Counted from the stretch's first letter, positions 25,723 through 37,218 are shown. The stretch is 64,000 bases of DNA from Phlebopus portentosus (GCA_037892935.1 JAYXKI010000001.1:3720001-3784000); one strand, 5' to 3'. The notes: generated from the letters alone by a model not told the origin. Numbers and translations: made by a program.

Positions 25723-27810
25723 TCACCAAATCAAACTTGTCTCCTCCCGTTCGACGTCCCTTAAAACAAGCGGCTTCACCACGCGGTTCCAATTCTCCGC
25801 CCATGAGCACCATCCGTCCCCTTCCTCTTCCACTTGCACTCGCTCATCGCCTCGCGATCGATTTTGACGATGCCCATGCTTTGTATGCCTGTTGCTCGAC
25901 ATGCACTGCTTGAACGACTCGCGCAGTCGGGCGAGTTGAGGTGCTTCTGGGAACCCGCGTAGGATATCCGTAAGTTGGCTCGTCAACTCGTCAGCGGTTT
26001 TGAATGTGTATCCGTTTTGGCGATCTTTGACGAGTTCGGAAAGGCTGGATTCATCATCCGAGGAGTGGTGTTTGAGTGTGGATTCTGGTATACAGATTAC
26101 TTTTTTTTTCTTGACTTACCACGGAAAGTCAAGCGCACAGACGGGTAACCCACATCCAAACATGTCGACGACTTTCATCGGGAGGTCCAAATTGGACGAG
26201 CTCGAGTGTAAACATACACCAAGATCTGCAGAGCCTGTAATTAAACGCCAAGTCTTTAGTATCACCACGTTGAAAGTTCGCTCGGAGGAACACCCTAACC
26301 AAGCAGAACAGGATAATCCTCCGCCTCGAGCCACAGATTCCTACACCGAACCCATCTCCATCCCTGTTCTTTCTCCCTTCGCGCTACTTCGTTCATGTAG
26401 AACTCCTTTTGCGGGCCCTTGCCCGTGACGATAGCAAGCAGCTTGGGTAATTTGTTACTTTCATTGTCATCCGATGAGACGTATTCTTCTTCATTCGCCT
26501 GACGCGCCCTCTTCTCATACATTTCAAGCGCGTCTAGGAGGATGCTGAAGTCTTCGTCGGGCGTCCATGAAGTGGAACTGACAAGTAGGGCAGGACGGTC
26601 AGCTCGTAAGGCGGGGAAGGTCGATCCTGGAGACGACGGATCGGACAGTTCTGGGTCGAGAGAAAGAGCCCCGTATGGCGCGCCTTGATGTGCTAAATGT
26701 GTGAACGGAGTAGAACGCGGCGAGTTGTATCTAGGAAGGAACTCTTTGAGAGAAGGCGAAGAAAAGGAAGGCGCGAGTTTGTTAAAGAGCTGAACCAAGG
26801 TCTAATCGTCAGTGAACGTATCTATGATACTGGTGCAAAGATCATCGCACATCGTGAGTCTCAAAGTCCTCCGCGCGCTTGAAGTAGGACGGAGGGCGGT
26901 CGTGAAGAACGACCTTGATACCTCTGAAGATAATCAATTATTAAATGACATGGTTAAAAAGAAGAAGACACGAACCGTAAGTCCCAAGGCTTGACCAAAT
27001 GATCACGCATCGCTCGGGTGACGAACAGATGGATGTGCGCTGACCGACCAAAGAACTTCTCGAATCTTCACAAAAAAATCAAGGTAATCAATACTCTCTA
27101 AATGAACAAAATGCAACCCTGGGCACGTACTTTCTAGCAATCCTGACAAGCGCATGTTTCTCGCCCAACTTGAGTGCGAGTATACTATACCCAAGATTAT
27201 GCCAATCGATGATGAGCTTGCTACCTCTTAGCCAGCACACGAGCTGCACAAGTGCAAGAGTCGGGATGCTCGGAGGGTTCTGGCTTCAGAAATTAACAAC
27301 ACTAACTAAGTGGAATCTTTCTTACGAAGAGGGGGGAAAAGAATTACGAACCTGCACGATAATATACTCTGGAGGACGAGGGATGGTGTACAAAAGTGCT
27401 GAGAGGACTGTACATATTTGAAGGGCAATTTTGAGGGGTGCTAGTAAGAGGAAGGGGAGCCCTTTAAACATCGAGGGCGTTTCGGTTAGATGAACGAGTT
27501 CGACATTTATTCGTACCAGCGAAGGGATCGGCTTTGAACCTAGACTCAGAATAAGTAAAGGTATGCTACAGCAAAGCAACGAACATTTCCTTCACAACGC
27601 ACCTGCATAGCCAACCAAGTACGTCTGGAACTGCGCATTCGCAAAGCTTTCGGCGTGATACATCATACGCGGACTCCTCCCTATGTCCCCTAGGACGAGC
27701 ACGGCGACGATGCGCAAGGCAGCTCTTTCCCTTTTGCTGAATGCATTTCGAATGAAGGTAACGATGAAGAGCGTGATTAAGATTCGAAGGGCGATTGTGT
27801 AGTCGAACAT
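25723..27810 (-). CDS. ALG1: Chitobiosyldiphosphodolichol beta-mannosyltransferase Alg1
   Basis: ER enzyme that adds the first mannose (beta-1,4) to GlcNAc2-PP-dolichol in N-glycan precursor assembly. The start is ATG 27810 ([10 protein letters not shown]). The open frame extends to 27855, but from a GTG. A hydrophobic signal-anchor is followed by [19 protein letters not shown]. Next come [33 protein letters not shown] and [15 protein letters not shown]. The GT-B C-terminal half shows the conserved [17 protein letters not shown] and [19 protein letters not shown], with stop at 25723-25725. About eight exons are used. The loop between [10 protein letters not shown] and [10 protein letters not shown] is long and acidic. 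All junctions keep frame. Confidence 0.93.
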
Positions 27811-29173
27811 TGTAATGTGAGCTTCAGTGCGATTACTATTGCGGAGAAAAATCACGATCCAGGTCGCAGGAGGGGGGTCTATGCTCGGACGCTACGAAGG
27901 TGAGTTGAGTTTCACTTTCAGTTGACGACACGTGCACGTGCACTTGCCCCCAGCCGGTTGTACCACCAGTGCTTCATGTCGACACAACGCAGCTCGACTT
28001 CTTTAAGACTCTCCAAGACCGCTTTTGTCGAGCCCTCAACGGTATCATCAAAACGTCCTCTTAGTCCTGTCGGTTCTTGTCAATATAATATTTTTATTTT
28101 ACTTTAAGTACAGTAACTGGTTGCCAGACTTGGCACAGGAAGACTCGAGCCGTAGACACTGGGCTATCGGTGTGGTGTACCGCTGATTTGTCCCCCTTGT
28201 ATCTGATGCCCTTGAGCTTAGACCTAACTATCTACACACATCAGACTGACCGGAGGCGTAGGTGTCTGTTATGCTTCGCAACGACCTCCTCTTAGTCCAG
28301 TCCAGGCAAAACTCCTATATGTTGGGACTATGTAACGAGCTGACGTCTTTTCCCATTTACCAACAGCACATTTCATCTCATCTCACCGCGAAAACAATAA
28401 GCATATGCATATGGTCATGTCAGAATCAACAACTCCAGTCGGTACGCAATCCAAATCCCCCCGTTTCCCCTTCCACGCGATGGTGATGCAGATTATATGA
28501 CTTTATTTACAACCTTAGTGATACTGATGGAGGTCGTTCGGACAACGCCTAACGCTTAAGAGACGACGAGGAAGAGATAATGCCGAGAAGACGAGCCGAC
28601 CCGGAGATGTGGTAGATACACCCACTGGCCGGGAGCGGATCAGTAGCCGAGTTCCACTCCAGTTCTATACTGTATGTGCAGTAAGACTTGTTGTATGCGC
28701 ACTGGGCTGTACAAGGCCAAGCATTGCGACTGTTCGACGTCTGTCGGGGCTGAATCGCAGAAATACAATATATGAAGCAACTTGTATATTACGCAACGCA
28801 ACCACTGTGTTTCACGCGTTCCGTCGGGCTCTCATTTCTCCAGTCACGCACGGTGAAGAGTCAGAAGACGCAAAGATCGAGTGTATTTCTTGGGAAAAAG
28901 ACACGCACATATTGAATGAACCACGCTTCGTTCCAGTAGAATACCCATGTTTTTGTATCAATGCAGAAGTGATGATCAATTTCTATGTGTGTACATGCAG
29001 AGGTAGCTCCTAGCAACGTTGATGCGTACTTATTCCACGAAAGGCGATTGGGCGCAACGTATGCGTATAGTTAATCTTACACGAATCCGCAGACCGCTAC
29101 GACCGAAAAAACCGAATCACAGACGTAGCCTCATAGCAAGAATCAGGAGGAGGCTCGTCCTCGTTCTCCCATC
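27811..29173. other. Intergenic region, ALG1/ARO2
   Basis: About 1.4 kb without an assignable gene. A short open segment near 27905-28066 looks coding-like (CPQPVVPPV then DFFKTLQDRFCRALNG) but has no ATG or workable splice. A stretch near 28430-28495 begins with ATG and stays open for about 22 codons. Neither can be tied to a family. Confidence 0.35.
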
Positions 29174-31490
29174 TCACGCATCCTTCTTCTCCGCAGCGGC
29201 TTTCTCATCATCCGTACCATTGACAGACTTCTTCTGCGGCCTCAAGCGCGGCGGCAAGATCATCGTCGGTGGAAGCGTCGTAATCGGAGGCAGCAGCGCC
29301 GACGCCGCGTTCCTCGCACTCTGCATCAAGACCATATCCATGATTACCAGAGCCGCCATCGCCTCGACAATCGGCACGGCGCGCGGGACGACGCACGGGT
29401 CGTGTCTGCCCCGAGCAGCCAGCTCACCCTCGGTGCCGTCGTATTGCGCCGTGGCCTGCGCCTGGCTGATCGTCGCGGGCGACTTGAATCCGATCCGGAT
29501 GTAGACGTCCTGCCCGTTCGTGATCCCGCCCTGCACCCCTCCACTCCAGTTTGTGCGCGTGCCGAGGCGCCCGTCGGGCAGCGCCACGAACGCGTCGTTG
29601 TGTCGCGATCCGGGCACCTCAGTCCCTCGGAACCCAGACCCGATTTCGAAGGCCTTGGTTGCAGGAATGCTGAGCATGGCGTGCGCGAGCGCCGCTTCGA
29701 ACTTATCGAACACGGGCTCGCCGAGTCCAGGTGGCACACCCCGCATCACACAGGTAATCGTCCCGCCGATCGAATCCTGCGTCTCTTTGGCGCGGATGAT
29801 CCGCTTCGACATGCGTTCTGCCGTCTCTGCATGCGGGCACCGTATCGGATGCGCATCCACATCTGCACGCGTAACTGTTTTGAGAAGTTGTCGGAAATCC
29901 GGAGTGAGCGCCTCTTCGATCGCATCGTTCTCTTCGTCATGCGAGATCGCGCGTCCGTCAACGGAAGATGGGATCGTTACTTTCCCAACGGAAGAGACGA
30001 AAGCGACGATTTCGATGCCGTAGACTTGTCTGAGGTACTTCTCTGCGATCGCGCCTGCAGCGACACGTCCTGTACGAGACCGTATTGAGTATATTAAAAT
30101 AAGGCAAATGATAAAAAATACATACCAATCGTCTCACGCGCACTGCTCCTGCCACCTCCACTACTAGCCTTGATCCCATATTTCTCAAGGTAGGTGTAAT
30201 CAGCATGACTAGGCCTGGGATACAAATCCGTCTCCGAATAGTCTTTCGGCCGCTGGTCCTCATTCTTCACAAGGAGCCCAATGGGCGTGCCGAGAGTCAC
30301 CCCATGCTCGACACCGCTTTGGATATGTACCAAGTCCTTTTCGTCGCGCTGTCACAGGCGAAGGAAGCCAGGAACACAAGGATAGTGGGATGACAAGAAG
30401 GAAGCGAAAGCGACAAGGGTACATGGGACTCGGCAAAAGCCATATTCAAATCAGATACCAAAGCCAAGACGAAATCGCGTATTAGACAGGCGCATGCAGT
30501 GCATGGCAGAGCCAAGATGGATGGATGGATGGATGGATGGATGTGTAAAACAAAACGTCGAAGAACCATAGGCCCAAATATCGGGTGTGTGAAGTCGAGG
30601 GAAATAGGCGTTTTATACGAGTTATTTAAAGCAGGTCGAAGTGATGGCAGATGCCATGAACGAGGGGTCGGAAATCCGATGCGTCGAGGGTAGATCAAAA
30701 ATTTTAGATCCGAGGATGACGACGAGGGCGCAAATACCAGATGTCAAGTATCAGATATCAGATGAATAGAGAAAGTAGGCACAAAAGCGAGGGGTAACAG
30801 CCAAGCGAGCCGACAGCGAGACAGTATGAGTGAACTCGATTGCATTTAGAGGGGCGTCAGTCAGTCAAAGAACCGACAAGCAGTGCGTTAGGTTTGATTG
30901 AACAGCGAATAGAACGCATTCGCGAACGCGAGGACATGATAGAGACCAGATCCAAATGGAAGGTATTTTCGTCGTGCGCAGCAAACGTTCGGTAGATGAT
31001 GGTCGTAGGCAAGGAACACGATTGTCGAACAACAGGGCACGATAGTCGATGAATATGTGTTGATGAGATGAGTTGAGAGGAAGCGTGTGTATAATCAAGG
31101 AAACATCGAATGCAATATCAACCTCGTTGTCAGCAAACAATTCGTCATAATACGAATGACAGTGAGATGATTTGACTTACCGGAGTCGTGAGATTACTTT
31201 GTCCCGGCCGACGCCTGCTCAGTTGGGCTTGGATATCCGGCGCGGTGAGTTGCAGGCCCTAAATCATCCAGGGCGGGAGTAAATCAAGATGAAGTGTCAG
31301 ATATCACTCGAGGCAAAGAACAGATTAAAGGAGAAGTAATGACGATTGCTAGTATGCAGCGAAAGGAGCGAAATGAGATAGAATGCGAAGTTGCACGCAC
31401 CGGTGGACATCCGTCTACGATACACCCAACAGAGGCGCAGTGGCTCTCGCCATAGGTCGTCACCCTGAACAAATGCCCAAACGTTGACAT
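29174..31490 (-). CDS. ARO2: Chorismate synthase
   Basis: Last enzyme of the shikimate pathway; it converts EPSP to chorismate using reduced FMN. The start is ATG 31490 ([17 protein letters not shown]). Signature segments are [10 protein letters not shown] (over intron 1), [14 protein letters not shown] joined to [12 protein letters not shown] over an unusually long intron, [16 protein letters not shown] over an intron at 30066-30124, and then [11 protein letters not shown] and [18 protein letters not shown]. The C-terminus carries a Lys/Glu/Ala-rich extension of about 45 residues beyond the enzyme core ([17 protein letters not shown]). I see no separate flavin reductase domain, though fungal enzymes are normally bifunctional within this fold. 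The 3' exons are very GC-rich and show a shadow frame on the other strand. It is divergent with the SAP30-like gene. Assignment is firm. Confidence 0.95.
30349..31180 (-). other. 832-nt intron in ARO2
   Basis: The strong donor gtaagt follows the ACTCCG codons, and the acceptor gacag precedes CGCGACGAA. Joined, they give TTP|RDEKD, exactly as in other chorismate synthases, so no exon is missing between. Neighbouring introns in the window are 45-150 nt. The intron holds a GATG microsatellite and an open frame of about 130 codons on the sense strand. Confidence 0.85.
30516..30543. repeat. GATG tetranucleotide microsatellite (7 units)
   Basis: Seven uninterrupted GATG units (28 bp) inside the long ARO2 intron. 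It is the longest perfect tetranucleotide tract I see in the window. Confidence 0.9.
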
Positions 31491-31880
31491 ATTGAGTGCG
31501 AAAGTTCTTCAGAAAGCACTGTCCAAAGCAAATCGAGTACGATGGGGAATCTTGAAAGAAGAGATGAAAAGACGAAGTTGATTATATGCGCCCGCTCAAC
31601 GTGCACGGCCGCAGAGCAAGTTGTATACACTGCGTCCAAAAGTTTCCGACTTTCCGAAGTAAGCGGAGTGACAAACGCGTGACACGTGACTCCCATCGGC
31701 CGAATTCGGTAACGCGAATCCCTCTAATCATTGGCTTGTGCAGTGCAAGAGCGCGTCAATCCTCAAGTCGCGTCGTGACTCCGATTCGTTCGCTCACATC
31801 ATCCACGGCTACGGTTGCTTGTCTCCATAGCTGATCGGGATTCTTGACGGCAAAAGCGAGATACGCAATAGGGAGAGAGA
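31491..31880. promoter_or_regulatory. Divergent promoter region ARO2/SAP30-like
   Basis: A 390-bp interval between opposing start codons. No TATA box is obvious. I see no other coding potential beyond short unconvincing frames. Confidence 0.45.
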
Positions 31881-33067
31881 ATGTCGCCTGCAGATGGGAA
31901 ACCTGCTCTTGCGCCAGCTAATCCAGGTCCAGGTGCCAACGCAGGAATGAGCAGTAACGCTCGCATGAGAGCAGGGCACAGTCCGCCCATGCATGACTAC
32001 CAGCTCCCTCCGCCTCCCGCTCCGCGCCCCCGCAATCAAGGCGGTCGGAAGAAAATGGTACCTATCGAGCCGGACTCGCTCTACAGGGGTAGCACCGTGT
32101 CTTCTGCACACGGTCACAGCGCAAGTGCTGCGCACGTATCACATTCCGGAGTAGGAGCCGGAGCCAAACGCGGAACAGACGGCGGAGCTGCAAGCGTCAA
32201 CGAGCCACGAAAACGGAAGCGAGTGGATGCGCAGCACTCAGCGTCAACAACAGCGCTAACGCATTCGAAACAAAGTGGTTTTGCTGCGAATAATATTCAT
32301 GCCTCACATACACATTCTCATGTCGGCGTGTCTGGAAGAGGAAGCGGAGGTGTTGGATCTGCCATCACGGGCGCTGGTTCTATGAACATTTCAAACAGCC
32401 AAAACAGCAACAGTATCACCGGAGTGAGCAACGGGATAGGCGGAGGTGCGGGAGTTCTGGCAGGTGATGGAGATGGAGCATCGTCCCTTGTGAGTGATAC
32501 ATAACATAGCATCTACTGTCGATTTTCCAAATCTTTTTTTTGACTGAATTTGATGTTCAGATTGAATTTTCTGCGTTACCGACTTCAGCGCTATACGAGT
32601 ACATCATGCAGTATGATCTCGTGCCAGTGATCTACCCGACGCCACTCTCTGCCGAAGACCCGCCGCCACCGGCAGCCCTTCTCGACCCGGCACGAATGGC
32701 ATCACGTGCACCCACTCCCTCACCGCTTCTGATGAGTCATCCATTCATGATTCAGCTACAGCAGCAGCAACAGCACCAGCACCAGCAACAGCTGCATCAG
32801 AGCAATACACCGGCTAATCGACCGCGCCGGACACGGGAGGCAAAAGAGGGTAGTCGGCGACGTAGCACACGGTTGATAGAAGAGGAAATGCGAGGAGCAG
32901 GAGGCGTCGGAGGGATAGTAGGAATGGAACAAGTGCCAGTGCTAGCGGATGTGAGCTCATTGCATGGGGTACTGGCGACGATCGCCGCGCGGCATTTCCG
33001 GGAAAGCAGCGTACGTGAGATGGATACGCTGTTTTCGTTTCTTGGGGCGGTAAAGGGACGGAGGTAG
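31881..33067 (+). CDS. Sap30-like Sin3-binding protein
   Basis: Two exons (31881-32489, 32561-33067), about 370 residues. The first half is disordered, rich in Gly/Ser/Ala/His, with a basic PRKRKRVD motif likely to be a nuclear signal. The second exon opens with IEFSALPTSALYEYIMQYDLVP and closes with SLHGVLATIAARHF then SVREMDTLFSFLGAVK. Those two pieces resemble the split helices of the SAP30 Sin3-binding region of Rpd3/HDAC complexes, separated here by a long insert with a Gln/His tract (32753-32801) and a basic RRTREAKEGSRRRSTR. The similarity is from memory and covers about 60 residues, so the SAP30 call is probable rather than certain. It sits divergent to ARO2. Confidence 0.6.
32753..32801 (+). 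repeat. Coding CAG/CAC tract (poly-Gln/His)
   Basis: An imperfect run of CAG, CAA and CAC codons within the SAP30-like gene encodes about 16 Gln/His residues. It is likely a polymorphic low-complexity segment. Confidence 0.7.
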
Positions 33068-33272
33068 TATTAGTGTGAATAGGCGTGTGGGAGATAGAAA
33101 CGAAAAGGTGGCCAATAAAATTTTTGAGAGAGAACGACGATTCGCTGTAGTCAGGCGGGAGTGATGGATGGGAATAGATAGATGCCTCGCCGCTGGGTCG
33201 CTCGTCGTCCTTGATTCGTTGCCAGGCGACCGCTGACCGAACATTCCGACGCTCATGTGAGGCGGGGGCACT

Positions 33273-33362
33273 TATAAACAGACACCCCGTCGCTTTCTTC
33301 TCCCTCCAGTCCTTAAGCACTCACCTCCTCCGCCTCATCCTTTCGTCTTTCTCCGCAGCAGT
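33273..33362 (+). promoter_or_regulatory. Strong core promoter of the secreted-protein gene
   Basis: TATAAA at 33273-33278 is followed by a pyrimidine-rich tract (about 33290-33362), the arrangement typical of highly expressed filamentous-fungal genes. The ATG is about 300 bp downstream. The intervening sequence may hold a leader intron. Confidence 0.5.
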
Positions 33363-33574
33363 GCTGCCTGGTCTTTTCACTTTGTCAGTACTCTTTATTC
33401 ACTACTACGAATGCTATTCGCTAACCTAACTAACTATGCCTACAGCTTTCCTCGAGGATCCTTACCCCCACTCGTTCTTTTTTCAACTCGTCCCTTGAAG
33501 CTCGCATATAGTCGACCTTCATTTTTCATCATATCCAAATCTACAAGTTCGTTCACGATCAGGTATCGAGCAAG

Positions 33575-34946
33575 ATGAAGTTTGCAGCCGTTCTCTCCTA
33601 TATCCTTGTCGCGCTCGTCGCAAATGCCGTAGCTGAACCCCAATTCGGCGATCGTCAGGGTAATGTATGTACGCGGAAATCCCCTGATACCGGATATATC
33701 ACTCACAGATATTCAATCCGTCTTTAGGGCCGGGGAGGCTTTGGAGGCTTCGGGGGAGGCAACAATAACAACAACAATGCCCAGGGTAATAACGGGAATA
33801 ACGGAAACAACAACAATGCGAACAACAACAATGGCGGGAACAACAACGGCGGGAACAACAACGGCGCGACGAGTACCAACACCGCGTCTGCTGCTTCTAC
33901 CGCCTCCTCCGCCTCCTCCTCCGCCTCCTCCGCTACTGCAAACAACGCGAACAACAACAATAACAATAACAGCAACGGGAACAACAATGCGAGCAGCGAT
34001 GATGCGCAAGACAGCACGACGCTCGACCCCTCCGTGATCGCAACTGGCTTTGCCGAGGACGGACAGGCGACTCCCGCGGACGGACAGGTTGCTTCGCTCA
34101 CGTCGACGAACAACTTCATCAACTTCTGCTTGACGGTTGACAAGCCAATCACGAACGGTCAGCAGATCCAGACAGGCTCGTGTAATCCGGCGCCGATGGG
34201 TGTGATTGCGGCGACGACGAACATGCCGTCGAGCAAGTTCGTGTTCCCGGCTAACGGCGCGACGATCGCGGCCAACCAGGCGTTCACGATCCAGATGGCG
34301 ATCAACAATATCGAGACCGGTAACTTCGTCAACGCGCAGAGTAACTATTACTCTGCGCCGCAGCAGGTGAACACGCAGGGCGACATCATCGGTCACTCGC
34401 ACGTTGTCGTCGAGGCGCTCGACTCGCTCGACCAGACGACCCCGCTCGACCCGACCAAGTTCGCGTTCTTCAAGGGTATTAACGGAGCTGCTCAAAACGG
34501 CGTTGTCACTGCCGATGTTACGGATGGTCTTGATGCTGGTGTCTACCGCTTAGCGTCTATTAACTCTGCTGCTAACCACCAGCCTGTTCTTGTCGCTGTT
34601 GCTCAGCACGGCTCTCTCGATGACATGGTCTACTTCACTGTCTCGAACAACGCGGTATGTTTCTTTCGGTGTTATACATTGATTTTTTTACTGACGCTCC
34701 TCTGTGATTCAGGCTACCAACAGCACGGGCAACGCTAACACGGGTGACGACGACGACGATGACGACGATGACGACGACGACAATAACAACAATAACGGGA
34801 ATAACAACAATGGCAACAACAACGCCGCGAACAACGGGCGAAACAACAACAACAACGGGCGAAATGGTGGGTTCGGGTTCGGCGGTGGACGTAACGGCGG
34901 ACGTGGTCGCGGCCGCGCCCTCCGCTTCGCGCGTGACGGTGCCTAA
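33575..34946 (+). CDS. Secreted Asn/Asp-rich protein, conserved Agaricomycete family
   Basis: Three exons (33575-33664, 33728-34654, 34713-34946), about 416 residues. An N-terminal signal peptide (MKFAAVLSYILVALVANAVA) is followed by Gly/Asn-rich linkers. A globular core runs from SLTSTNNFINFCL through GSCNPAPMGVI, MPSSKFVFP, NYYSAPQQVNTQG and IIGHSHVVVEAL to YFTVSN. The C-terminal tail has an uninterrupted block of about 12 Asp, an Asn/Gly tract, then an RGG-like basic end. The core belongs to a family I have seen in many mushroom genomes, often mislabelled 'ribosomal protein s17'. Its function is unknown and I assign none. Codon usage is strongly C-ending and biased, with a TATA box and CT tract upstream, so expression is probably high. 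The bias also opens a 260-codon antisense frame, which I reject. Confidence 0.85.
34745..34790 (+). repeat. Poly-Asp/Asn coding tract
   Basis: GAC/GAT repeats, followed by AAC/AAT repeats, in the last exon of the secreted protein. It is length-variable in appearance and very acidic, suggesting metal or cation binding, but that is inference. Confidence 0.75.
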
Positions 34947-35956
34947 GCGCGGTCGCTCTCCGACTCTTCCACTGTCGCCATCCTCTAATATTCTCGTGTG
35001 CATAGAGGACATTTTCATTCCTGTTTTGTTTTGACTTGTTTTGAATTCGTGTGTGTCCATAATGTTTCGTAGCAATACCCTATTGCCGTCACCCCGTTAT
35101 TTATCCCGTCATTCATCCCGTCCGTTCGTATCCCTTGGCACTGGCTCGATCTTTTCGCGTTTTCGTGTCTCCATGTTTCCATGTTCTGCTTCCTTTCCTT
35201 CCTTCATATGTTGTGTAGCCTCTTCCATACCTAAACGGCCCCGGGTCGAGCCCAAAGCCTCTCTCCTGTAGCAGCTTCTTGTTGATAATCGAGCTTGAGG
35301 TGGATAGGATCCTTTTTTTCTTTTATTTTGTTTGACTTTTCGTTCGAGCTTTCTTTCGTGTGATCTTTCCAGCTATCGCCGCCTTCGCCATCGCCATGGG
35401 ACTGGATCTGGGACTGGCTACTAAACTCTCCCCCATCGCATCATTCGCTTTTCTCCTTGCCACTGCAAACATTCGGCATGATTTTCTTTTTCTTTTCGAA
35501 TCCCCTTCTTTCTCTCTATCCTTTCCCACGTGTACATACTTACCAGCGGATCGGAATTCAAGGGGACTTTTGGAAATTGGAGGAGTAAAAATAACTTTTT
35601 CTCCTTTTGCGTCTTGCGGTTGAGATTGAGTCTGAGATGAAGTGAGATTATTCTCAAACTTGAAGCGGTCTTCAAGTTACGCAGGCAGAGTCACTTTACT
35701 TTGCCTGTCTTCAAACAGGCTTCCGCCTGTTCCTCGCATGACTTTCGACCTCACTTGACAAAGCCTGTGCAGTGCAATATCCTCCTCTCGGAGGAACTAT
35801 TCGCGTTGGGAGGGAACCGCTGCTCATTCACCCAAATCCGATACGATGACTCTGAGTCGCAGGCTTCGCGAAGTTACCCCCTCTTGGGAGTTCAACCAAG
35901 GAACGGATACTGGAAACGTGTGTACGTATATATTTTGTTCTTGCTGAGATTGGAAA

Positions 35957-36250
35957 CGGAAACGCTTTCTGATACGTTGCGCGGTAAGTGAGTAGACGGC
36001 AGGCCACTCGGCATGGCTGAGGTATACAGTACATGTACTGAACTTATGTTTCGGACGGCGGGCATTTGCATATGCCGTATGTTTTTCTTCTTATCACACG
36101 GGTTTATTTCCGAGTTCTATTTGAATGAGAGAGAGTGAGTGAAACTTGCGCTGTGAATCCGGGCTGAGATTTATGGAAAAAGTCGTCCGTAAATTCTTTT
36201 AGAGTTACGGAATCGGTGGATTTGGTGGAATTTCCTTATTCTCTCTCGTT
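35957..36250. repeat. Diverged direct repeat, copy A
   Basis: It begins GAAACGCTTTCTGATAC and runs through GGCAGGCCACTCGGCA and GCCGTATGTTTTTC, then AAAGTCGTCCGTAA, GGAATCGGTGGAT and CCTTATTCTCT. The same landmarks in the same order recur in copy B immediately downstream. No coding frame or target-site duplication was noticed. Confidence 0.7.
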
Positions 36251-36600
36251 AGAAACGCCTTCTGATACTGCAAAGATGTCGGTAACGGTGACTGAGTAGG
36301 CGGCAGACCACTCGGCACGGGATATACACACCGTATGTTTTCTTCCATCAGGGCTTGTTGAAAGATTACTTGAACGAATGAGAAATGAGCAAAATAGAAC
36401 AGAATCAGAGCCGTGCTGGACGTTTCACGACACTCGCAGAACCCGATACCAATCCCAGATAGGCTTAGCCGCCGGAATTAATACTTACTGTGATTCTGGA
36501 TTCATTTTGAAGTGTCTGGAAAGTCGTCCGTAAGAGTTATCACTGAGCTTTGGAATCGGTGGATTGATCTATTAATATTTCTTCCTTATTCTCTTCCGCC
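36251..36600. repeat. Diverged direct repeat, copy B
   Basis: It begins GAAACGCCTTCTGATAC, then GGCAGACCACTCGGCA, ACCGTATGTTTTC, GAAAGTCGTCCGTAA, GGAATCGGTGGAT and CCTTATTCTCT. It is about 350 bp against about 295 bp for copy A, so indels have accumulated since duplication. Confidence 0.7.
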
Positions 36601-37218
36601 GAATTCTAATTTTACTACTTCTTGTGGAATGACGCTGGATACGGAGGCGTAAAAGTATAGCGACTCGTGTGTTTTACATTTTACACCTCCTCAAGCTTCT
36701 CGAAGGAGGGAGAAAGAAAATGTAAGGAAGGAGAGGGGAGTCCGTGCATGTGATGTGAAATAAGTACTGTATATTACGGAATACAAAAAGTGAAGAGATC
36801 GAATCTGCGAAAAGTAGTGAGAGCGGAAGTAAGATCATCAGCATCATGAACAAGGAACGGTGATAGATAGATAGATGATGAAAAAAATTGAAACCCAAAT
36901 ACGAGAATGAATGATGAGAAGAAAGTTGACGAATATGGGTCAGGCTCAGAATCCATCCAACGTTTGAGGGGGCAGCTACTGAATGGTTGGTTTGTTGGTT
37001 GATGGGTGGGTTGATTTATAGTTGGACCGTTGAACAGATATTTGTTGATTGGTCGGTGAGGAGGAAAACCAGGAAATCCGAAATCAGCGGTGCAATAACC
37101 GAAAGGATTCGATGTAACAGAAAGGCAAAAAGGCGAATGAACCAGGGGGCCACGTGGGGGAAAGTGGGCAGAGTCCTGTTCTGCTATTGTTGTCGCCATC
37201 GTCAGTTAAGGTTGTCAG

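Larger units (their letters stand above)
34947..37218. other. Gene-poor region downstream of the secreted-protein gene
   Basis: 2.3 kb with no gene I can support. It contains the 3' flank of the secreted-protein gene, a small perfect inverted repeat at 35714-35731, a diverged direct repeat (35957-36600), and GGTTG-rich low-complexity sequence at 36983-37020. Open frames here are short and lack splice logic or family features. Confidence 0.45.

Noticed and set aside
28125..28195. tRNA-like stretch (GACTCGAGCC, GGGCTATCGGTG)
   Set aside because: The T-arm and acceptor stems do not pair on either strand; no cloverleaf can be formed.
29402..30088. 228-codon + strand frame opposite chorismate synthase
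   Set aside because: The reverse strand encodes the conserved enzyme here. The + frame is a shadow created by GC-rich third positions.
30297..30698. 133-codon reverse frame inside the ARO2 intron as a separate gene
   Set aside because: Low-complexity composition, partly the GATG tract, no domain; kept only as an observation on the long intron.
33713..34495. 260-codon open frame on the - strand across the secreted-protein gene
   Set aside because: It is the complement of a strongly biased, repeat-rich coding sequence; its product is Arg/Val-rich low complexity with no family similarity.
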